DNA of 64,000 nt from NCBI RefSeq assembly GCF_014467075.1, contig NZ_AP023027.1:2421501-2485500 (forward strand). The letters run 5' to 3'. Positions 1-8,426 of this stretch are shown piece by piece (position 1 is the stretch's first letter; each line of letters opens with the position of its first letter). The position numbers and the translations under genes were made by a program. The notes under the pieces are model-generated. The model had not been told where the DNA came from. It saw only the letters and a program-made list of their open reading frames with translations, and made no database searches. Origin of the DNA: Anaerostipes caccae L1-92 (GTDB lineage: Bacteria; Bacillota; Clostridia; Lachnospirales; Lachnospiraceae).

Positions 1-483
1 GAACAGCCATACCCCCAGAAGCGCAGCCACCAGATGGTCTATGCCTTCCATTTTCCAGAAATAAACCGTATAGCCATAGGTTACTCCCGTACACACCGCA
101 TAGGAAGCCGTCCACAAAAGGACTGCCACTGTAAACTTTGAGCAGAGCACCGCAGTCCGGGAAAGCCCCTTGGTGACCATCAAGACTAAAGTTCCTTTTT
201 GAATCTCGCCTGCTATCATTCCGGAAAAGAGAATGGCTAAAACAGCAAGCCCCATCTGAGGCACATTTTTAAAAAACTGCATCCAGGAATCCGCAGCTGA
301 GGGAGACGGAAGATCGATGCTGATGCCTCCGGGCATAAAACTTTTCACGAGCTCCGGGGTAATCTTTGCTATGACAGGGTTCATAAAGCCAAACATCAGA
401 AATATACATCCGAGGATCAGCAGTTTATAAGTGCAGATACTTTCCAGCAGCTCTTTTTTTGTAAACGCCCAGTACGCCCTCAT
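1..483 (-). CDS. ABC-2 type transporter permease, partial (runs off left edge)
   Basis: Membrane subunit of an ABC exporter, truncated by the window edge; about 161 residues are visible. The reading frame starts with ATG at 481-483 (MRAYWAFTKKELLES) and stays open to base 1. This opening is typical of ABC-2 permeases: a short amphipathic start, then a first membrane segment (about residues 20-36), an extracellular loop and further hydrophobic segments. Its ATG overlaps the TGA of the ATPase gene (ATGA, 480-483), so the two are translationally coupled. The order small membrane protein, ATPase, permease resembles B. subtilis yxlE-yxlF-yxlG. The substrate is unknown. Confidence 0.8.
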   Translation of the reverse strand, partial: MRAYWAFTKKELLESICTYKLLILGCIFLMFGFMNPVIAKITPELVKSFMPGGISIDLPSPSAADSWMQFFKNVPQMGLAVLAILFSGMIAGEIQKGTLVLMVTKGLSRTAVLCSKFTVAVLLWTASYAVCTGVTYGYTVYFWKMEGIDHLVAALLGVWLF

Positions 484-1397
484 GATATCACCTCCATAAA
501 TAAGTTTTCCAGGGTCGGCTTCTGCACTTCCATCTTCATTGGACATATATTGTGCTCTGTCATGCAGATCATAAGCTCTGTTTCCAAACGGGCCATATCT
601 GATGTGTGGAAAATTAAAACTCCATTCTTTTTCTCAACCTCAAAAACATATCCCTTCTTCTGAAATTCAGATTCCAGCAGATTTTGTCCTTCCGGCGTGC
701 CCGTCTCCAGACAGAGGCTGTCTTTCCTGCGCTGTGCCTTCAGTTCTTCAAGGCTTCCCGAAAGGACCAGTCTGCCGTCTTTTAGCACTGCCGCCCGGTC
801 ACAGATTCTCTCCACATCGGACAGCACATGGGTTGAAAATAACACTGTTGTTTTTTCCCTGACTTTTGAAAGGATATCAAGGATCTCCTTTCGTCCCAGA
901 GGGTCCAGGGCAGAAGTCGGCTCATCGCAGATCAGAAGCCTGGGCTCGTTGAGCAGTGCCTGCGCAATGCCCAGACGCTGTTTCATGCCTCTGGAATATC
1001 CGCGGATTTTTTTCTTTTCCTCCGAAAGCCCTACCAGTCTGAGAAGCTCTTCGCTTCTTAAACTTATCTCTTTTGAAGTGAGACCTGTGATCTCCCCGCA
1101 CAGACGCAGATACTGCTCTGCATTCATATAGCCGTAAAATTCAGGCACATCCGGCAGATATCCCACTCTGCGGTTTGTCTTTGTACAGCCGTAGCGCACC
1201 GGTTCTCCCAGCACCTTCACTTCCCCTTTGTCAGCCTTTAAAAGTCCAAGGATGATCTTCATCGTCGTCGTCTTTCCGGCTCCGTTCTGGCCTAAAAATC
1301 CATATACAGAGTGCTCCGGCACCTGAAAATTTAAGTCTCTTAATACTTGATGGCTCCCAAACTGTTTTGAAAGATGTTGAATCTCCAATACGTTCAT
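480..1397 (-). CDS. ABC transporter ATP-binding protein (YxlF-like)
   Basis: Cytoplasmic ATPase of an ABC exporter, 305 aa. Walker A GQNGAGKTTT lies at about residues 36-45, the signature YSRGMKQRLG at about 134-143, Walker B LLICDEPTSALDP follows, and the switch histidine sits in FSTH. The C-terminal 90 residues form the extra domain common in drug/bacteriocin or antibiotic-type exporters. ATG at 1395-1397 overlaps the stop of the upstream small gene (ATGA, 1394-1397), and its own stop overlaps the permease start, so three genes form a tight operon. The family includes self-protection exporters; no substrate can be inferred. Confidence 0.92.
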   Translation of the reverse strand: MNVLEIQHLSKQFGSHQVLRDLNFQVPEHSVYGFLGQNGAGKTTTMKIILGLLKADKGEVKVLGEPVRYGCTKTNRRVGYLPDVPEFYGYMNAEQYLRLCGEITGLTSKEISLRSEELLRLVGLSEEKKKIRGYSRGMKQRLGIAQALLNEPRLLICDEPTSALDPLGRKEILDILSKVREKTTVLFSTHVLSDVERICDRAAVLKDGRLVLSGSLEELKAQRRKDSLCLETGTPEGQNLLESEFQKKGYVFEVEKKNGVLIFHTSDMARLETELMICMTEHNICPMKMEVQKPTLENLFMEVIS

Positions 1398-1597
1398 GAT
1401 TCATCCCCTCTTCCAAATACAAAATACACAACCGGCCCTAAAAATTGTATAAACATGACAATTAATATCCAAAATATGCGGTTTCCAAACCGGTAATCCG
1501 GATGTCTCAGCACATGTACCAGGGCGGTCACCATCAGCACCAGTTCCAATATGATCACGGGGATCAAAAAAGGCATATATTCCATTAACTCATTCAT
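1394..1597 (-). CDS. small membrane protein with PLDc_N domain (YxlE-like)
   Basis: Protein of 67 aa with two hydrophobic segments (about residues 7-27 and 40-60) and the ending FGRGDES. The phospholipase D N-terminal-type (PLDc_N) small membrane domain is recognised from the DYRFGNRIFWILIVMF pattern followed by GPVVYFVFGR. The start chosen is ATG 1595-1597 (MNELMEYMPF) because GGAGG at 1606-1610 lies 8 nt upstream; ATG 1610-1612 has no room for a ribosome site. It lies 2 nt after the regulator stop and overlaps the ATPase start. In B. subtilis YxlE sits with YxlFG in a sigma-Y operon; here an XRE regulator takes that place. Confidence 0.75.
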   Translation of the reverse strand: MNELMEYMPFLIPVIILELVLMVTALVHVLRHPDYRFGNRIFWILIVMFIQFLGPVVYFVFGRGDES

Positions 1598-1599
1598 CG

Positions 1600-2709
1600 T
1601 CATAACCTCCATTCTTTCTGTATGCGTTTTATTATCTCTTCAAACCTGGGATTTCCTGTGAGCGGCTCGAATGCCGGGTGTTTGAACCCGTCTGTCACTG
1701 ACTGTTTGATCAGTTTTTCTTCCCGCGGCGCCTGGACTCCCAGGCACATTTCATTCAGCCATGGATCGACAAGATCAAAGAAATCATCTCCATGCAGTGT
1801 GTACGGCAGCAGATTATTCAGGCAGACTCTCTCATAGTTTTCAAGCATGGCAAGTGCTTTTTCTTCTTTTTTCTGTCCCATATACCCTACTGCTGCCGCG
1901 AAATATAACTGTGCCATTGCATTTACATGCAGAAGATCCATTTCAAATACCTCTGCGATCTGACAGCCTCTTTGGACAAGCATTTCAAACTTTTCTTCAT
2001 CTTTTTCATACAGAGTCAGTTCCTGTATCATAAATGACATTACGCCCACCAGATTCTGATACAGACTGATCTGGACTGTCTCCTTGGCCTTTACCTCATT
2101 TCCCAGCATGCGGTACGCTTCCGACAAGATACCCTCATCAAAATAATTTGCCCTGACTTCCTCGTCCAGAAGTTCCAGCGCCTTTTCAGGATGTCCCTCC
2201 AGCAGTTCCATTCTGGCTTCCAGAGAGTTTGCCTGAGAGGAGAGAAGGACATCACCGCTTTCTTCCTTCACTCTCCGGCAGAGATCCGCCGCTGTTTTCA
2301 TTACGTCTTTCTGTTCTTCCGGCTTCTCCAGCAGGACAAAATGGTTCATGTACAGAATGATCATCTGCATAATAAGAGGGAAACAGGAATAATACTTCTT
2401 CAAGATCCCGTCGCATTCTTCAAATACTTCTTTTGCCGGCTTTTGACTGAAATCCTTTGCCAGCCTTAAATAAAGCTTCCTTATGTCTTCCTTTGTCATC
2501 TGCGGCTTATATCCTATGAGTTCGTCGACACTCATGTTGAAATTGGCCGCCAGCTGGGGCAGAAACGTAATATCCGGGTAGCTCTGCCCGGTCTCCCACT
2601 TAGATACCGAAGCTTTAGAGACACCGATATAGGCTGCCAGCTGATCCTGGGTTATTCCCTTTTCTTTTCTCTTTTTCACCAAAATATTTGACAGATTTAA
2701 CTCCTTCAT
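1600..2709 (-). CDS. XRE-family transcriptional regulator with C-terminal helical repeat region
   Basis: DNA-binding regulator of about 369 aa. The N-terminal helix-turn-helix is clear at about residues 5-60: KRKEKGITQDQLAAYIGVSK, then SVSKWETGQSYPDI. The rest is helical and TPR-like (repeated A-L-E pattern), suggesting ligand or partner binding. Start: GTG 2718, ATG 2715 and ATG 2709 are in frame; ATG 2709 is preferred because GAGG (2718-2721) is 8 nt upstream. It is first in the operon with the ABC exporter genes, so it probably controls that exporter. A promoter is visible upstream. Confidence 0.85.
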   Translation of the reverse strand: MKELNLSNILVKKRKEKGITQDQLAAYIGVSKASVSKWETGQSYPDITFLPQLAANFNMSVDELIGYKPQMTKEDIRKLYLRLAKDFSQKPAKEVFEECDGILKKYYSCFPLIMQMIILYMNHFVLLEKPEEQKDVMKTAADLCRRVKEESGDVLLSSQANSLEARMELLEGHPEKALELLDEEVRANYFDEGILSEAYRMLGNEVKAKETVQISLYQNLVGVMSFMIQELTLYEKDEEKFEMLVQRGCQIAEVFEMDLLHVNAMAQLYFAAAVGYMGQKKEEKALAMLENYERVCLNNLLPYTLHGDDFFDLVDPWLNEMCLGVQAPREEKLIKQSVTDGFKHPAFEPLTGNPRFEEIIKRIQKEWRL

Positions 2710-2727
2710 ATTCATCACCTCAAATTC

Positions 2728-2755
2728 ATTATAACCGTATACAGAAATACTACAA
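2728..2755 (-). promoter_or_regulatory. sigma-A-like promoter of the XRE/ABC exporter operon
   Basis: On the minus strand a perfect -10 TATAAT (2728-2733) follows TTGTAG (2750-2755) with a 16-bp spacer. The transcript would start only a few bases before the ribosome site, giving a very short leader. Confidence 0.55.
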
Positions 2756-2765
2756 TGGATTAGAA

Positions 2766-2790
2766 GTTGATTTTAGTTGATAAAATCAAC
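2766..2790. repeat. inverted repeat upstream of XRE regulator, operator candidate
   Basis: GTTGATTTTA and TAAAATCAAC form perfect 10-bp arms around a 5-bp spacer, just upstream of the -35 of the XRE promoter. It is a plausible operator for the regulator itself, or a by-product of the neighbouring terminator region. Confidence 0.45.
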
Positions 2791-2830
2791 CAAAAAGAAA
2801 CAAGGCTGCGGTACAGCATTCCGCAGCCTT
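2791..2830 (-). terminator. rho-independent terminator of the FUSC gene
   Basis: Minus strand: AAGGCTGCGG, a 9-nt loop and CCGCAGCCTT form a 10-bp perfect stem (2802-2811 with 2821-2830), followed by a T-rich run (2791-2800). The stem begins inside the FUSC stop codon. Confidence 0.85.
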
Positions 2831-4785
2831 TATTTACACCGGAAAATCTCGTTCAGTTCCCTGACGGTCCCCAGGCAGTTCATGGCAAGAGTATTAAAAT
2901 ACAGTTCTTCGTCCAGACATCCATATACCCTGTCCTCTTCCAGGATCATGGAACCTGTCAGTTCATTTTTTGTGTAACTTTTTCTAATTCTTTTCAGTGC
3001 CCGTTCAATGTTTCCAAGCAGTTCTTCCAGCATCATGTTATTCTTCGGAGTCATCTGTCTTCTGCGCATATAGGAACCGATCTGTTCCATCTCCGAAACC
3101 AGCTGGGCATTGACCGGCAGGAGCTGGCGGAAAAATTTCTTCTCTTCCGGATTTAAATGCTTTTCTGTGTAATCCTCAATCTCCTTTGAAGCCATCTGAA
3201 ACTGCACAAGCAGCTCCCGCATCATGTTCAGGTCACTGTCTTTTCCCTTTCGTACTTCTCCCATTATTTTTTCATCGATATCCAGCAGGCTGTTTACACT
3301 TTTTAAAAATTCAGACTCAGCGGTGATCGGAAGGAGAAATTTATTTGCAAGAAGTACGGTCACAGCCGCAGCCCCCACATACAGAATCCTGAGTTCCATG
3401 GCTTCTCCCCTGGGCATGCTCAGTGTAGTAAGCGCCATTCCGTAGCAGGTGCTGTACATAGGCATCGTCCATGAGGTGACCGGTACATAATACATAAGGC
3501 AGGTCATGACGGCAATGACAGCGATATGTCCGCCGAGGCTTTTAAATAGTTCGGTCAGCACAAAGGTCACACCCAGCCCCGCGATGGTCCCGAGAATACG
3601 GTTGTTGATCTTCATCATGCTTTCCTCCGAATACGGCATCAGCATGAGAAAAGAACTCATCGGATACCAGTAGCCATGTTCCAGATTCGTCAGTCTGCAG
3701 ACTGTAAAAGAGATGCAAAGGACGATAGCGAGTCTCAGCGCAAATCTCATATGAAACTGATCCAGCCTGAGATAGGACCTCATGCTTTTTACTCTATGAG
3801 AAACATCCGGAATCTTCCACTCTTTCTCCTTCCGATTCATTTTTATCTCGGTGATTTTTGAAAGCGCAAAACACAGCAGTTCCAAGATCCCGTTCATTCC
3901 CTCTCCGGCCCTTCTGGATGTCAGATTTTCCGTCCTGCTGAAGCTTTTGATTTTTTCTATGAGCTCACCGTTATCTGACTGGTTCATCTTCTGCTCCACG
4001 CTGAAAAATATACCGGAAAGCTTTCTGAAATATTCCCGGTTTTCTGAATCTCTGATGTCATCCTCTCCGATTATTTCATCCAGAAGGTACTGGAAACGCT
4101 GGAAAATAAGCATAAAATAATAATTCACCGTGCCGTATCCGTTGGACAGATATGTATAATTGCGGCTGGAGTAAATCACCTGATTCATATGGTACATCAT
4201 CCGAATCAGCTCCTCTTTATCCCTTGAATCCTTCTCCCCATCTGAAAGCCTGGCAAGCTGCACCGCCAGATTATTCATTCCTTTTCTCACAGTTCCATAA
4301 TGCCTTTTCTTCTTGATGATTCTGGAATGCAGATACAAAAAGGCTGTGAGAACGGCAAAGGCATAGAAAAAAGCACATAAGCGCGCAGGCATTGCCTGTG
4401 CCGGGATCGGGCGCAGCTGAAGAAACACAAATTCCATTCCGTACAAAAAATACGCTTTGGGGTTAAATTTATCTGTCAGAAGAAATACTAGAAAGAACGG
4501 TACCAGCAGATTCAGGAAAAAGCATAGGATCAGATTTAGGGATGCCGCGTACGATGCCCCGCACACGATGAGCATGATCCCGTAGCAGTGCAGCAGGTCC
4601 TGTAAGGAAAAATCTTTCTGGCTCTTTGTCCGAAATAAAAGGGTCAGAAAGGATACCATGATTACCTGGCCGATTCCAAACAGAAGAAATATCGAAAAAA
4701 ACATAAATAAGGACACAAAAATAACAGGGAATGCCGCCGCCCATTTTCTCCTGGCCGTGTGCATCCTGTTCTGCCAATGTTTCAT
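2830..4785 (-). CDS. FUSC-family membrane protein (aromatic acid exporter/YccS-like)
   Basis: Inner-membrane protein of 651 aa with two hydrophobic blocks: helices in the first about 170 residues, and a second block (about residues 360-500) with RLAIVLCISFTVC and GYWYPMSSFLMLMPY, the FUSC signature region. A cytoplasmic helical tail follows. The family is associated with efflux of aromatic carboxylates or small organic acids; the substrate is unknown here. ATG 4785 (MKHWQNRMH) is chosen since AGGGGAG lies 7-8 nt upstream; the longer frame to 4857 overlaps the divergent promoter. It is transcribed divergently from the dehydrogenase gene. Confidence 0.82.
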   Translation of the reverse strand: MKHWQNRMHTARRKWAAAFPVIFVSLFMFFSIFLLFGIGQVIMVSFLTLLFRTKSQKDFSLQDLLHCYGIMLIVCGASYAASLNLILCFFLNLLVPFFLVFLLTDKFNPKAYFLYGMEFVFLQLRPIPAQAMPARLCAFFYAFAVLTAFLYLHSRIIKKKRHYGTVRKGMNNLAVQLARLSDGEKDSRDKEELIRMMYHMNQVIYSSRNYTYLSNGYGTVNYYFMLIFQRFQYLLDEIIGEDDIRDSENREYFRKLSGIFFSVEQKMNQSDNGELIEKIKSFSRTENLTSRRAGEGMNGILELLCFALSKITEIKMNRKEKEWKIPDVSHRVKSMRSYLRLDQFHMRFALRLAIVLCISFTVCRLTNLEHGYWYPMSSFLMLMPYSEESMMKINNRILGTIAGLGVTFVLTELFKSLGGHIAVIAVMTCLMYYVPVTSWTMPMYSTCYGMALTTLSMPRGEAMELRILYVGAAAVTVLLANKFLLPITAESEFLKSVNSLLDIDEKIMGEVRKGKDSDLNMMRELLVQFQMASKEIEDYTEKHLNPEEKKFFRQLLPVNAQLVSEMEQIGSYMRRRQMTPKNNMMLEELLGNIERALKRIRKSYTKNELTGSMILEEDRVYGCLDEELYFNTLAMNCLGTVRELNEIFRCK

Positions 4786-4810
4786 ATGATCATCTCCCCT
4801 GTCCCCTGCG

Positions 4811-4839
4811 TTGACTTTTAAAATTGAAAGTGCTACGAT
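4811..4839 (+). promoter_or_regulatory. promoter of the lactate dehydrogenase-like gene
   Basis: TTGACT (4811-4816), 17-bp spacer, TACGAT (4834-4839), 39 bp before the start codon. Its -10 box overlaps the -10 box of the opposing promoter, so the two should compete for polymerase. Confidence 0.6.
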
Positions 4840-4866
4840 TTTATCACATGAAAGCAATACTGTAAA
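4838..4866 (-). promoter_or_regulatory. promoter of the FUSC gene
   Basis: Minus strand TTTACA (4861-4866), 17-bp spacer, TAAAAT (4838-4843). It overlaps the divergent plus-strand promoter at 4811-4839. Confidence 0.5.
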
Positions 4867-4877
4867 GGAGACAGACT

Positions 4878-5825
4878 ATGGGATTGAAACTTAGAAAGAT
4901 CGTTATCATCGGAGCGGGGCACGTGGGAACTATGTGCGGGCTCAGCCTCATGTACCGGGGTGAAGTGGATGAACTGGTTTACATAGATATTGACAGAGAA
5001 AAGGCTTACAGCCAGGCGCTGGACCTTGACGATGCGGTTTCTTTGCTCCCGCATCAGATCACCGTCCGGACAGGAGACTATGGGGATGCGGAGGATGCGG
5101 ATGTCATCGTTATGGCCGCAGGTGTTTCAAGGCTCCCGGGCCAGACCCGTCTGGATATGCTGGATGACTCTATCCGCATCATGAAAGAGGTCGCCTCTCA
5201 TATGCAGGGCCTGCATATACCGGGAATCCTGATCAGCATTTCCAATCCGGCCGACATCGTGGCGGATTATCTGAGAAAACAGCTGGACCTTCCGAAAAAC
5301 CGCTGTTTCAGCACCGGAACTTCTCTGGATTCGTGCAGGTTAAGAAGAATTCTTTCCCAGAAGATGCACCTGGACCGCAGTTCTATCCAGGCCTTTGTCA
5401 TGGGCGAACACGGTGATTCACAGATGATACCTTTTTCTGCGGTCCATATTTCCGGCAAACCGCTGCTTCAGTGGATGAAAGATGATCCGGTACGGTATGG
5501 AAAACTGGATCTTGTACAGATTGAAAAGGAGACTGCCAATGCAGGACACGAGGTGATCGAGGGCAAAGGCAGCACAGAATTCGGTATCGGCATCGCTCTG
5601 TCAGAGATTGTCCGCTCTATCTTCCATGATTCAAAAAAAGTCCTTCCGGTCTCTCCTCTCCTTGAAGGAGAATATGGACAATACGGCATTCATGCGGGAG
5701 TTCCATGTATTATCGGAAAAGACGGAATTGAACAGGTTATAGAGATATCCCTGACTGATAAGGAGAAAGAAAAATTTGAGAATTCCTGCGGTGTGATTCG
5801 GGAGTATATCAGCCATATATCGTAG
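4878..5825 (+). CDS. L-lactate dehydrogenase / L-2-hydroxyacid dehydrogenase
   Basis: NAD-dependent cytoplasmic oxidoreductase of 315 aa, usual length for the LDH/MDH family. The dinucleotide fold is VIIGAGHVGTMCG at about residues 8-20, the ISISNPAD segment precedes the active region, and the catalytic histidine lies in GEHGDS near residue 177, the lactate-dehydrogenase form of this motif. The start is supported by AAGGAG 10 nt upstream. The sequence is divergent from canonical Ldh, so 2-ketoisocaproate-type or other 2-oxoacid reduction is possible. It is monocistronic with its own promoter. Confidence 0.85.
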   Translation: MGLKLRKIVIIGAGHVGTMCGLSLMYRGEVDELVYIDIDREKAYSQALDLDDAVSLLPHQITVRTGDYGDAEDADVIVMAAGVSRLPGQTRLDMLDDSIRIMKEVASHMQGLHIPGILISISNPADIVADYLRKQLDLPKNRCFSTGTSLDSCRLRRILSQKMHLDRSSIQAFVMGEHGDSQMIPFSAVHISGKPLLQWMKDDPVRYGKLDLVQIEKETANAGHEVIEGKGSTEFGIGIALSEIVRSIFHDSKKVLPVSPLLEGEYGQYGIHAGVPCIIGKDGIEQVIEISLTDKEKEKFENSCGVIREYISHIS

Positions 5826-5857
5826 TATACCGATCTTCCTGTTTCTTTTAATAATCA

Positions 5858-5887
5858 TAGACAACAGAAGGACTTTTCCGGTATAAT
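5858..5887 (+). promoter_or_regulatory. promoter of the GGDEF/EAL gene
   Basis: TAGACA (5858-5863), 18-bp spacer, perfect -10 TATAAT (5882-5887); the start codon is 73 bp further on. Confidence 0.5.
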
Positions 5888-5960
5888 GAAAAGAAGATAA
5901 AAAGGGATGTCCTGGGAAATATCACAGACAAAGCATTGGCTAATGAAGAGGGGAGACTTC

Positions 5961-7811
5961 ATGAAACGTTGGAATAGAGTGTTAATACCAGTCTTTTTCT
6001 TGCTGATGATTTTTGCAAGTCTTTTTTCTGTGCGCTCTATTGTAAATATGCAGGGCTACGGCAAACTGATTAACTATCTCGGAATCGTGCGCGGATGCGG
6101 ACAGAGGATCGTCAAACTGGAGTCCAACCGGCAGTCTAAAGATTACCTGATCGATTATGTGGACGACATCTTAACGGAGCTTTCCACCGGTGAAGGAAAA
6201 TACGGCCTGACACCTCTCGAAGATCCTACATATAAGAAAAGTCTGAAAAAGCTCTCCAAAGAATGGGACGAGATAAAAAAAGAAATAGACATGGTCCGGG
6301 ACGGAGCCGATTCGAAAAGACTGCTCGCTCTGAGTGAAAATTTTTTTGCAACCGCCAACGATACTGTATTTATTGCGGATAACTATTCAAATGGACAAAT
6401 TAAAAATTTTACGCGGCTGAGTATCGCCCTCTCTGCCGTGGCGATTTTTACATGGGTCTGCATCCTTCTCATCTATTTCAGAAGACTGCTTCATCTGGAG
6501 CGCAGGAACACAAACCTGGAATCTATCGCCTATCAGGATACGCTTACGAAAGCCTCAAATCTTGAAAAGTTCCGGCTGGATTCCAAGCATCTCCTGGCTT
6601 CCAACCCTCTGTGTGATTATGCATTTTTCCATCTGGATTTTCAGAATTTCAAATACTGCAATGATATTTTTGGTTATGATTTCGGCGACCTTCTATTAAA
6701 ACAGTATGCCGTATTCCTGTCGGAAGATATGACAGAAGGTGAGACATTCGCCCGCATCTCCGGAGATAAATTCGTCATTTTAAGGAAGTATGAATACCGG
6801 GAAGAGCTCATCGCACGCCAAAAAGCCGTGGACAGCCGTATCCGTGCTTTCGCCATGGACTCCAAAGAACATTACAGCCTTACCATCTACGGCGGTATAT
6901 GCTGTGTCAAAGATGTGCCTTCTTCCATAGAGATCGATTCCATCCTGGACCGTGCCAATTTTGCCCAGAAGACGGTAAAAGGCCAGGAAGAACGCCATTA
7001 CGCCTTTTACACCGACAGCATCCGGGAACAGATGGTGGAGGAGATCAACATTCAGAGCCGGTTCAGCGATGCGTTAAAAAACAAGGAGTTTATCGTTTAC
7101 TATCAGCCGAAAGTAAACCTTTCAGCTGACTCTTTTGATTCAGCTGAAGCCCTGGTGCGCTGGCAGGATAAGAGCGGACGGGTGATTTCTCCTGCCTCCT
7201 TTATTCCGGTGCTTGAAAAGAATTTTCTGATCAGCACACTGGATCAGTATGTGTTCCGGGAAGTATGTATTCTGATGCAAAACCGGCTGAAATCCGGCCT
7301 CCCCGTCATCCCGGTCTCTGTGAATGTTTCTAAGATCCAGTTTTATAATCCGGATTTTGTACGAATTTATTCTTCCATTAAAGAAGAATATCAGATCCCT
7401 GACGGTCTGCTGGAGATCGAGTTCACGGAATCAGCGTGTTTCGAGAACACAGAATATTTCCTGGAGATCATCGCGAAGCTTCACGAACACGGATTTCTCT
7501 GTGCCATGGATGACTTCGGAAAAGGCTACTCTTCTCTCAGCATGCTGAAGGACATCCCGATCGATGTATTGAAACTGGACTCCCTGTTTTTTGTCAGCAG
7601 CCCGGATTCCAAAAAAGATTTAACCGTCATCCGGGGAATCATTTCGATGGTAAAGGAATTACAAATAAGGACCGTAGCAGAGGGAATCGAACATAAAGAG
7701 CAGGTAGATTTTCTAAAAAATATCGGCTGCGACACGATTCAGGGTTACTATTTCTATAAGCCTATGCCGGAAGATGATTTTACCGCCCTCTTAAACGGGA
7801 TAGGAAAATAA
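5961..7811 (+). CDS. membrane protein with degenerate GGDEF and intact EAL domain (c-di-GMP phosphodiesterase)
   Basis: Protein of 616 aa: one N-terminal membrane helix, a short extracellular helical sensor region, a second helix at about residues 150-172, then GGDEF (about 190-340) and EAL (about 370-610). The GGDEF signature reads SGDKF near residue 268, so cyclase activity is probably lost. The EAL part keeps EALVRW (about 394), EFTES, DDFGKGYSS (about 516), KLD, AEGIE and QGY, as expected for active phosphodiesterases. ATG 5961 is chosen over the frame opening at 5907 because GAGGGGAG lies 6-8 nt upstream. It likely degrades cyclic di-GMP in response to an external signal. Confidence 0.9.
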   Translation: MKRWNRVLIPVFFLLMIFASLFSVRSIVNMQGYGKLINYLGIVRGCGQRIVKLESNRQSKDYLIDYVDDILTELSTGEGKYGLTPLEDPTYKKSLKKLSKEWDEIKKEIDMVRDGADSKRLLALSENFFATANDTVFIADNYSNGQIKNFTRLSIALSAVAIFTWVCILLIYFRRLLHLERRNTNLESIAYQDTLTKASNLEKFRLDSKHLLASNPLCDYAFFHLDFQNFKYCNDIFGYDFGDLLLKQYAVFLSEDMTEGETFARISGDKFVILRKYEYREELIARQKAVDSRIRAFAMDSKEHYSLTIYGGICCVKDVPSSIEIDSILDRANFAQKTVKGQEERHYAFYTDSIREQMVEEINIQSRFSDALKNKEFIVYYQPKVNLSADSFDSAEALVRWQDKSGRVISPASFIPVLEKNFLISTLDQYVFREVCILMQNRLKSGLPVIPVSVNVSKIQFYNPDFVRIYSSIKEEYQIPDGLLEIEFTESACFENTEYFLEIIAKLHEHGFLCAMDDFGKGYSSLSMLKDIPIDVLKLDSLFFVSSPDSKKDLTVIRGIISMVKELQIRTVAEGIEHKEQVDFLKNIGCDTIQGYYFYKPMPEDDFTALLNGIGK

Positions 7812-7817
7812 TAGAAC

Positions 7818-7876
7818 AAAAAAGACGCTTTCTGATGCCTCCTATAAAACGGGCCGTCAAAAAGCGTCTTTTTTGT
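7818..7876. terminator. bidirectional rho-independent terminator
   Basis: AAAAGACGCTTT and AAAGCGTCTTTT pair around a 28-nt loop, with A-run and T-run at the ends, between convergent genes. It can serve both strands. Confidence 0.8.
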
Positions 7877-7883
7877 TTTATGT

Positions 7884-8405
7884 TCAAACTCTGTAAATGT
7901 AATGTTCCTTCCGGGGTTTTGCCTTCGGTGTCTCTCCGTCCTGGTATCCCAGAATGCAGTGGCCAATGCCGGCATAATCTCCTTCAATTCCCCATTGTCT
8001 CAGGAGTTCCCTGCCTTCTTCACTCTCAAACTCCTGCTTCGCCCGGTGAATCCAGCAGGAACCGATTCCCAGCGCGTGTGCAGCGTTCATCAGATTTCCC
8101 ATCACGAGACTGCCGTCTTCCACATATGTGGGCCGGTTTTTGTCTGCCAAAACAACGATCACCGTCGGAGCTCCGTAAAAAGGATCGATTGATTCATTTC
8201 CCAGGAATTTCGCATTCATCTTCGACAATTTGGAAATCGTTTCTTTGTCCTGTATGACCGCCATGACCGGTGACTGCATTCCCATGCCGGTGGGTGCGTT
8301 CATCCCAGCCCTCAGAATCTCCTGAAGGTCCTCCTCCTCGATTTGTCTGTCCTGATACTTTTTTATGCTTCTTCTTTCCTTTAAATCTTTGACTGTATCT
8401 TTCAT
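7884..8405 (-). CDS. nitroreductase-family flavoprotein
   Basis: FMN-dependent NAD(P)H oxidoreductase, 173 aa. Family marks: the ERRSIKKYQDR start (FMN phosphate contact), AGMNAPTGMGMQSP, GSLVMGNLMNAAHALGIGSC and the closing GYQDG. The length matches short single-domain nitroreductases such as those acting on nitroaromatics, quinones or flavins. AGGAGG lies 8 nt upstream. It starts 21 bp after the DegV gene and is probably cotranscribed with it. The substrate is not predictable. Confidence 0.87.
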   Translation of the reverse strand: MKDTVKDLKERRSIKKYQDRQIEEEDLQEILRAGMNAPTGMGMQSPVMAVIQDKETISKLSKMNAKFLGNESIDPFYGAPTVIVVLADKNRPTYVEDGSLVMGNLMNAAHALGIGSCWIHRAKQEFESEEGRELLRQWGIEGDYAGIGHCILGYQDGETPKAKPRKEHYIYRV

Positions 8406-8426
8406 TTCATACCTCCTGTTTCATAT

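Noticed and set aside
697..1131. Long plus-strand frames opposite the ABC ATPase and other genes
   Set aside because: Antisense shadows of strong coding genes, with no ribosome sites or recognisable domains.
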